The notes below the pieces were generated by a model. That model was not told where the DNA came from. It did not search any database and was given only the letters and a program-made list of their open reading frames with translations. Below are positions 57,356 to 64,000 of a stretch of DNA of 64,000 nucleotides, in pieces. Source of the stretch: Primulina eburnea (taxonomy: Eukaryota; Streptophyta; Magnoliopsida; Lamiales; Gesneriaceae). The stretch lies in the NCBI RefSeq assembly GCF_022965805.1, contig NC_133101.1:45111642-45175641 (forward strand). The letters run 5' to 3'. The translations under genes and the position numbers were made by a program. Position 1 is the first letter of the stretch. The number at the start of each line of letters is the position of its first letter.

Positions 57356-57440
57356 GTAAAAATTCTTCTCATGAACTTTCAATTGTATAGAAACGTATCA
57401 AGACGCATAATCTACTAAGCCAAACCTAACCCTAATGATA
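57356..57440. other. Rearranged junction with a short inverted and a direct duplication
   Basis: AATTCTTCTCATGAACTTTC occurs at about 57,362 and again at 57,452. TACTAAGCCAAACCTAACCC at about 57,415 is the inverse of sequence at 57,182-57,210. The stretch joins the truncated LTR of element 5 to the pol of element 6. Confidence 0.6.
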
Positions 57441-59038
57441 CTTTTTTCGGGTAATTCTTCTCATGAACTTTCAACTATCTAGATGCATAAGCTATAACTC
57501 GATCGTGTTGCATCAAGACTGCACCCAAACCAAGTTTTGAAGCATCCGTATAAAGAACATACTCTCCTTGCCCCGATGGCATCGACAGAACTGGCTCTGA
57601 AGTCAAAGCTTGCTTCAACTTCTCAAAACTCTCTTGGCATTCGGATCCGCAAATAAATTTTGCATTCTTCTTCATCAAAGCGGTCAAGGATAGCACAATA
57701 GATGTGAACCCTTGAATGAACTTCTGATGGTAGCCATCTAGACCCAATAAACTACGGTTCTCGGTTACGCTATTTGGTACTGTTCAATCTATAACTGCCT
57801 CAAATTTTATTGGAACAACTTCAGCTACCTATCCAGAAAAAAGGTGGCCTAAAAACGCCACTACCTCGAGCCAAAACTCGCAGTTGCTGAACTTAGAGTA
57901 TAACTTTCTATCTTTTAAAAATTGTAGATTTGTTCTCAAGTGCTGACTATGCACCTCTCGGATCTTCGAGTAAAACCAAATGTCATCAATGAAGACTATG
58001 ATGAATTGATCCAGATACGCCTGAAAAAATACGTGATTCATAAGATCCATGAAGATCTCCGGTGCATTGCTTGACCCAAATGGCATGCCATAAACTAGTA
58101 GTGCCCATGTTGAGTCCTAAAAGTCGTCTTCTGAAAATCGGACTCTTTCACTTTCAGATGATGGTATTCCGAATGAAGATCTATCTTCCAGAACATCGAT
58201 GCTCCTTGCAATTGATCAAATAAGTCTTCAATTCTAGGTAAGGGATGCTTATTCTTGATGGTGACTCTATTCAGCTCTCGATAATCAATACAGAGTCGCA
58301 TACTGCCATTCCTTTTCTTTACAAATAATACCGGTGCACCCCACAGAGAACCACTAGGGTGAATAAAACCCTTTTCCAGGTATTCTTGAATTTGATCATT
58401 TAGCTCTTTCGTTTCGGTGGGTGCTAGACGATAGGGTGCCTTAGAAATTGACACAGTACCTGGCATCAACTTGATAGAAAATTTCACTTCTTGGTCCGGT
58501 GGAATGCCGAAAATGTCTTCATGGAAGATATTAGGAAATTATCTGACGACCTCAACATCCACTAGCTTCTGAATGACAAGGACATGTGTTGTAGTAATAC
58601 ATGCTAAAAAAGCTTGGCAGTCTTGCTTAATAAGTTTCCTCGCACTGATGCAAGAGATGATGTGCGGCATTTTCTTGTTTCTCGCTGCGTCAAAGATAAA
58701 AGATTTCTCGCTGGGCAGTCGAATAGACAATTAACTCGCCTGAAAATCTATCGAAGCTCCATTCCATGATAGCCAATCCATGCCAAGTATGATATCGAAT
58801 TTAGGCATTAGAAGTACGATAAGATCTGCCCGAACCGCATCTTTTTGCAAACGAATCTCAAGATTCTTCACAGTGCTCGAAGTGACCATTTGATCATTAG
58901 AAGGAATAGAAACTTTGAAGCCCAATCCCATATCCTAGAGTATAATATTTAGTCGCTTGAGTAATGTCTCGGATGTGAATGAGTGTGTAGCTCCCGAATC
59001 CAGTAATGCGTATGTAGCTACAACAAGAATGAATATAC
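57441..59038 (-). pseudogene. Element 6 pol: protease, reverse transcriptase, RNase H start
   Basis: On the minus strand: protease active site LLDSGATHSF near 59,010, protease tail FDIILGMDWLSWNGASIDF, linker [20 protein letters not shown], reverse transcriptase ([42 protein letters not shown]) and RNase H (VLYTDASKLGLGAVLMQ; VIAYASR). Several frame changes and stops occur near 58,090, 57,820 and 58,735. RNase H breaks off at 57,441, so integrase is absent. It belongs to the same lineage as element 5 but is a separate copy. Confidence 0.87.
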
Positions 59039-59321
59039 TTCATGCGACCAATACACCGTTAAATCTATTCATGTTGAAAATTAATGATTTCTATCATTAT
59101 TCTCCCAAAAATTTTGAAATTAAATGCATGGACCCTAGTATTTCGAAAAATATGCATTGTAAATTCTAAAATTTTCGAAAATAGCCTTTTCATCCCTAAA
59201 TAGAAGTTTCGAAAATGCACCTTATATTAAATTTATGCAATTAAAACTATTTAATTAGTCATTTTTCATTTTTTTTAGATTTACATGCAGTTGGATCATT
59301 TTATCGTATTTTGGACATTAC
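59039..59321 (-). repeat. Spacer plus LTR-end fragment between elements 6 and 7
   Basis: 59,218-59,321 matches the end of the element 4 LTR (ACATGCAGTTGGAT...TTTTGGACATTACA). 59,039-59,217 resembles part of the gag-protease spacer of element 5. Its minus-strand start TGTAATGTCC is a proper LTR terminus inserted in the protease-RT linker of element 7. The rest of this LTR is missing. Confidence 0.6.
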
Positions 59322-60300
59322 ACTTCGAATTTGGCACTGTGCGCGGCATCAACTCAATAGGAAACCCACTTCTCGGTCCGGTGGAATGCCAGAAACGTCC
59401 TAAGGAAATACACTAGGAAAGTCTCCGATGACCTCAACATCCTCTAGCTTCTGACTGACAGGGACATGTGCTGTATAAACACATGCTAGAAAAGCTTGGC
59501 AACCTCGCTTAATAAGTTTCCTCACACACATGCTAGAAAAGCTTGGCAGCCTCGCTTAATAAGTTTCCTCGCACACATGCAAGAGATAATGTGCGCCATT
59601 TGCTTGTTCCTCGCTGAGTCAAAGACAAAAAATTTCCCTCTGGGCGTTCGAAATAAAAATGACCTATGCCGAAAATTGATCGATGCTCCATTCAATGATA
59701 GCCAACCCATGCCAAGAATGATGTCGAATACAGGCATTGGGAGTACGATGAGATCTACTCGAACCAGATCTTTTTGCAAACGAAGCTCTAGATTCTTTAC
59801 AATGCTCGAAGTGATCATTTGATCAACGGAAGCAATAGAAACTTTGAAGCCCAATCTAATATCCTCGGTTATAATATTTAGTCGCTTTACGAATATCTCA
59901 GATATGAATTAGTGTGTAGCTCCTGAATCCATCAATGCGTAGGTAAAGACACCAAGAATGAATTTTGTTCTAGTGATTAGAGTCGTGTATGGCTCCTATT
60001 CATGTTCTTCAACATGCATCACATAAGATCTGCGCACAATTGCTCCTCTCTTCTTGAGGCAATGAGGAGCTTTATGTCCCTCTTCCTAGCATATTAAGCA
60101 CCTATATGATCCCACATGCACTTGCCATAGTGTAAGCGATTGCATTCTTTGCATAAAGGCCTCTCTTCAGGTTTTGGTGCTCTAGCTGTGGTGGCTTCTG
60201 TTGCCCCAGCTTCTTTAACTGTCCTTGGGGATTTTTTTGCCCTTGAGCTTTCGGAGGTCTGATGCGACTTTGATTTTGCACTCTATGGCAGATTGTCCAC
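59322..60300 (-). pseudogene. Element 7 gag end and protease
   Basis: The minus strand encodes a gag tail with zinc knuckles (LCKECNRLHYGKC; then, after a shift, CLIC-stop-EEGHKAPHC), the gag-protease junction EPYTTLITRTKFILG without a spacer, the protease active site YALMDSGATH, a stop, then protease text to FDIILGMGWLSLNGASINF and HIISCMCARKLIKRGCQAF. A 47-base tandem duplication (59,481-59,574) repeats the ACATGCTAGAAAAGCTTGGC block. It ends in the linker to the reverse transcriptase where an LTR terminus lies. Non-functional. Confidence 0.85.
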
Positions 60301-62790
60301 AAGTACTATAATTCGGTGAGTTCGAATATCGTTTCCACTAGGAAACTAAGGTATTTACAAGTCCACTACGATGTCCTTTTGTTTTGTTTTTTCTTTTTCT
60401 TTTAATTGTTTGAAATCTTTAATTATTAATTTTTAATTGTTCAAACATTAATTCAAGTAGTAGAGATTAGAGGATCCACTCTTTGGTATTTTAATAAAGT
60501 TACGATTAATGATCATTATTGAAATCCACTTAATAAAATGATTTCAATATATTAAATAATCATATTTATATTATGTTACATATTATTATCTTATAAGTAT
60601 ATAATATATACAAAAAATTATAAATGTTGTCAATTATTTATTGTGCTATATATATTTTTGTCAACACTAAATCAAGGTTCCCATTTTAAATGGTTGATAA
60701 AATCAAACAAAAATTTAAATTGTACCAAGAAATTAATATTATGATATATTCATATATAATAAATCAAGGCATCCACTTTAAATGGTTGGTAATAACAAAA
60801 CAACATTTAAATGGTTCCAAGACTTTAGTGTAACATATAGCAACAATAAATCAAAACTGCCACTTATAAGTAGGGTATAATAATACTTAAAAAAATAAAT
60901 ATATCATAAAAAATAAATAATCATTAAATAATATAAAACATAGATTATTATCTTTTAATAACCTTATCATCATACCAAGAGTTTCACCAAATAATCTCAA
61001 CTTTGGGAAGTTAGCTATTCATTGTTCAAAGTGTAAAGCTTTGAATATGAAATTAACATGGTAAATATATTTCAATGAAGAAATAAAGGAAAAACAAAGA
61101 GAGAAATATTATGAACTCGAAGGTTTGTTAATAAAATGAGGGATATCTCAACACATTACAATGCCCCCTTATTTATAGCGGAATTTGGGCAGACAACCAC
61201 AAATAAAATATTATTTTGTACACATATGTCTTCGTTGTTGTTCCAATAAATTATGTCATTATACACATCATTTTTGAAAATCTTCCCTTCCGAGTTTGCT
61301 TTTCCACATAAAACAAAACATGTAGATAATTGAGTTATTTGAATTGTGGCATTTTTTTTTTCAATTTGTCAAGTAATTTGAGAGATATAGTCAAAATGTT
61401 AGAACATGGTAAAACTACCACTCTTTTGGTAACTTTATTTGTTTTTAATTTGATCTTAATTTTAAGAAGATTTTTATCTCGTACTTGCCACCAATATTGT
61501 AAATATTAAAATCAACTTTCTACAGGTCCAAGAATCATCTTAATCCAATTTGCAAAGCCAAGGTTATTCTTGATTTATCAAACATGTAAAAATAGTGTAA
61601 ACTTATAATTACACAATAACTTATATTTTATACAATTTATTTTAAAACATATATTATTTAAACATTTAATAAAACAAAAAATATAAATTTATATTATAAA
61701 ACATTTAATTAATCTACAATTTTTCATGTTTATCACACCCCAACCAGCTTATTGCTAGTGCCTAGCAATTTAAGCGTTAATAGCAATACAAAACATATTG
61801 ATTAATTTAAATATAAATGTAATTGAAACTATCCAAGTGTTTAAATTAAAGTTTAAAAGTGTCAAAGTTATGTCAAAATTATCATAATTTTAATTTATGA
61901 TATAATCTGAGCTGATCAATTCAAAGCCTATTTTCAGTTAATATAATGTACACGGCCTTCAGAAATTCCTATTAAGAGACTCAACTCCATATCTCATATG
62001 TTAATAAATGTTTCAATTCATGAGAACGATTTCTCTCATGGACTTGCAATACAGATTAATGCTCAGGAAAATGGTTTACAGAATGCAAACAGACAAACTA
62101 GCTAGATTAACCAAAAAATAGGAAATACATCGATTCAAAATCTAGTTATTCTTATTATATAATTTTTTTCCTGATTTTTATTTTCATAACATCATAGAAT
62201 AAGACTAATTATATGCTCCTTGACCACATATTTATTTAATTTGTACAATATAATTATCGCTTTTTTATTTTTTCTTTCTTTTTTTTTTCTTTTTTTTGTG
62301 ATATATGATTGGATCGTAGCATATAACTTTAAAATTACATAGATCTTCCACATTTTTTTTCTTTTTTTTTTCTTCAGAAAATATCTATTTTTCCCCTTAA
62401 AAATATGAACTCAAGATCTAAACAATAGATAACATCTTTCATGATCAATAAAGGCTCGAAATCCGTTTTCTCAATTCTCTCCACTCATTCACAAAATATG
62501 TGTGAGTTTAAAATTTTAGGCATTCTTATCAGGTATATCTTGGGCCATATACTTTAATAATTGTTCTTATTACAAGTGTTAATCACTCAAAAAGATTTCA
62601 TAAATCATTTATAGTGATCAGAATATTAAAATTTACTTTTTTTTCAAATAAAAATTTAAACATCCTTAGATATATGAATACATTTTCTAATTTAAATCTT
62701 TCAAACATGTAATGTATGATATCTTTGCAAAAATTACTAAGATACAAACAATAAACATGGTTTTATTTTAAAATATAAAAGTTATTATTA
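60301..62790. other. AT-rich geneless region
   Basis: About 2.5 kb of very AT-rich sequence follows the element 7 gag. The start (ATTCGGTGAGTTCGAATATCG) reminds me of sequence near Tat/Athila LTR ends but I cannot show this. Poly-T runs occur near 61,350, 62,275 and 62,355. I see no ORF with recognisable content, no RNA gene and no clear repeats. Confidence 0.6.
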
Positions 62791-62791
62791 T

Positions 62792-62938
<147 letters not shown>

Positions 62939-62974
62939 ACGACATCCAAATATTATTATAATAAACCTACTCCA

Positions 62975-63712
62975 ATGGATGTTCTTATTGAAGAAAATGA
63001 ATATATTTTTGCTAATAGTTATAATGGGAAAAATATTTATGAATGGAATATTGATGGTTTAAGTGACAGACAAATTTATAATACTGCTCACAGAATGCTC
63101 ATGTATAGTACTGTTTGTAAAACATCAGGTAATACTGATAAAAATATTGCTAAAATGATAACAGCAGGATTTACTGCCCAACTTAAAGGTTGGTGGGACA
63201 ATTATTTACATTATTCTCAAAAAGATGAAATCTTTAATTCTATAAAGATAGAGAATAATATTCAATCAGAAAATGTAGTATATTCATTAATAATGACTAT
63301 GATTGAACATTTTACTGGAAAATTCACTGATAATAGTGAACAAATTAGAACTTTATTAAGTAATCTAAAATGTAAAACGCTTACTGATTTTAGATGGTAT
63401 AAAGATACTTTCTTATCTCGTATTTATGAAATTCCAGACTGTAATAATAGTCTTTGGAAAGCTAGATTTATAGATGGCTTACCTTTCTTATTTGCTGAAA
63501 GGGTTAGAAAAGTTTTAAGAAAAGATGATATAAATATTTCTTATGATAATTATACATATGGAAATTTAATAAATACTTGTGTTCAAGAGGGTTTAGCTCT
63601 CTGTAATGAATTAAAATTAAATAATCAAATTAAAAGACAGAATTTACTAGAGAAAAAACAATTAGGTAAATTTTGTGATCAATTTGGCATGGACTTACCT
63701 AATAAAGGTTAG
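62975..63712 (+). pseudogene. Endogenous pararetrovirus (Caulimoviridae-like) coat-protein region, partial
   Basis: A 245-codon frame resembles the coat-protein part of plant pararetrovirus polyproteins integrated in plant genomes. Features are the AQLKGWWDNYL segment near residue 65, LKCKTLTDFRWYKDTFLSR near 135, WKARFIDGLPFLFAERVRK near 160 and the conserved YGNLINTCVQEGLALCNE block near 200. The frame is AT-rich, with A/T at most third positions, unlike the retroelements nearby. The ATG at 62975 is only the first Met; the frame is open upstream, so the true start may be lost in the TA repeat. A TAG ends it at 63710, but the same frame continues. Genus cannot be set from this piece; florendovirus- or petuvirus-like is a guess. 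Confidence 0.8.
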
Positions 63713-64000
63713 AAGAAAATTAAAGATAAAGTTGAAAAAACTTATAAGAAAAGACATTTGTCTGATAGACAAAAAGATATAAAAAAGAAAAGAAAAGAAA
63801 TCCGTGAACCATGGAAAGCTGATAGAAAAGCTGATAAAGCTAAAAATAAATTAATAATATGTAGAAAATGTAAAAAGCCAGGACATTATGCTAATCAATG
63901 TTGGGCTAAAAAACAAATTAATAATTTAGATATAGATGATAATTTAAAAGAAACATTATTTAACAGAATAATGTATTCTAATAATAATTCTGATAGTGAA
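63713..64000 (+). pseudogene. Continuation of the pararetrovirus frame: basic region and zinc knuckle, cut by window end
   Basis: The same frame continues after the TAG without further stops to the window edge. It first encodes a very basic Lys/Arg-rich stretch, then a CCHC zinc knuckle, CRKCKKPGHYANQC (spacing C-x2-C-x4-H-x4-C), the nucleic-acid-binding motif expected at the end of caulimovirid coat proteins. An acidic Asn/Asp/Ser-rich tail begins. The protease, reverse transcriptase and RNase H would lie beyond the window. Confidence 0.75.

Overview
The window is nuclear DNA from a flowering plant, and essentially all of it that I can identify is transposable-element sequence. I see no ordinary cellular gene. 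The plant assignment rests on chromodomain Ty3/gypsy elements, a SIRE-type Ty1/copia element, a Cassandra element with 5S rRNA sequence in its LTRs, a TRIM, a CACTA transposon with CACTACAAGAAAAA ends and a caulimovirid-like endogenous viral segment. From memory, the extra ORF of the copia element resembles long hypothetical proteins common in asterid (Lamiales-type) genomes, so an asterid is plausible but unproven. Layout, left to right. 1-14,038 is a tandem duplication of about 1.4 kb. Its left copy is split by element 1 (1,445-10,018, minus strand), a young Ty3/gypsy chromovirus with target-site duplication (TSD) CTATT. Its right copy is split by a solo LTR (10,400-12,922, TSD TACTC), which itself holds a CACTA element (11,178-12,345, TSD ATT). 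13,557-40,529 is the 3' LTR of an older minus-strand chromovirus (element 4). It is split by element 3 (14,748-38,936, plus strand, TSD AATTC), a relative of element 1 with a decayed pol. The 5' LTR of element 3 has taken three further insertions: a nearly complete SIRE-like copia element (16,613-28,422, TSD GAATG), a Cassandra (28,449-29,313) and a 3.2-kb solo LTR (29,320-32,558). 40,530-60,300 is a pile of broken chromovirus pol and gag pieces (elements 4, 5, 6 and 7) and LTR fragments, all decayed. Nested in it are a foldback element (42,332-42,665), a copia-type LTR (42,891 to about 44,311), a solo LTR with TSD AGAAG (44,757-46,167), a TRIM (49,381-49,917, TSD CAAAC with one change) and a 3.3-kb solo LTR with TSD CTCAT (53,195-56,517). 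60,301-62,936 is AT-rich and geneless, ending in long TTA and TA microsatellites. 62,975-64,000 is part of an endogenous pararetrovirus (coat-protein region), cut by the window edge. How the parts work together: element 1, element 3 and the copia element each have near-identical LTRs, a tRNA-iMet primer site and a polypurine tract, yet all carry damaged proteins. They look recently mobilised, probably with enzymes supplied in trans. The most unusual content is a tandem pair of small TATA-driven genes on the antisense strand of the copia element, and dense arrays of GCGCATATGCGC-like palindromes just upstream of the TATA box in the element 1/element 3 LTR family.
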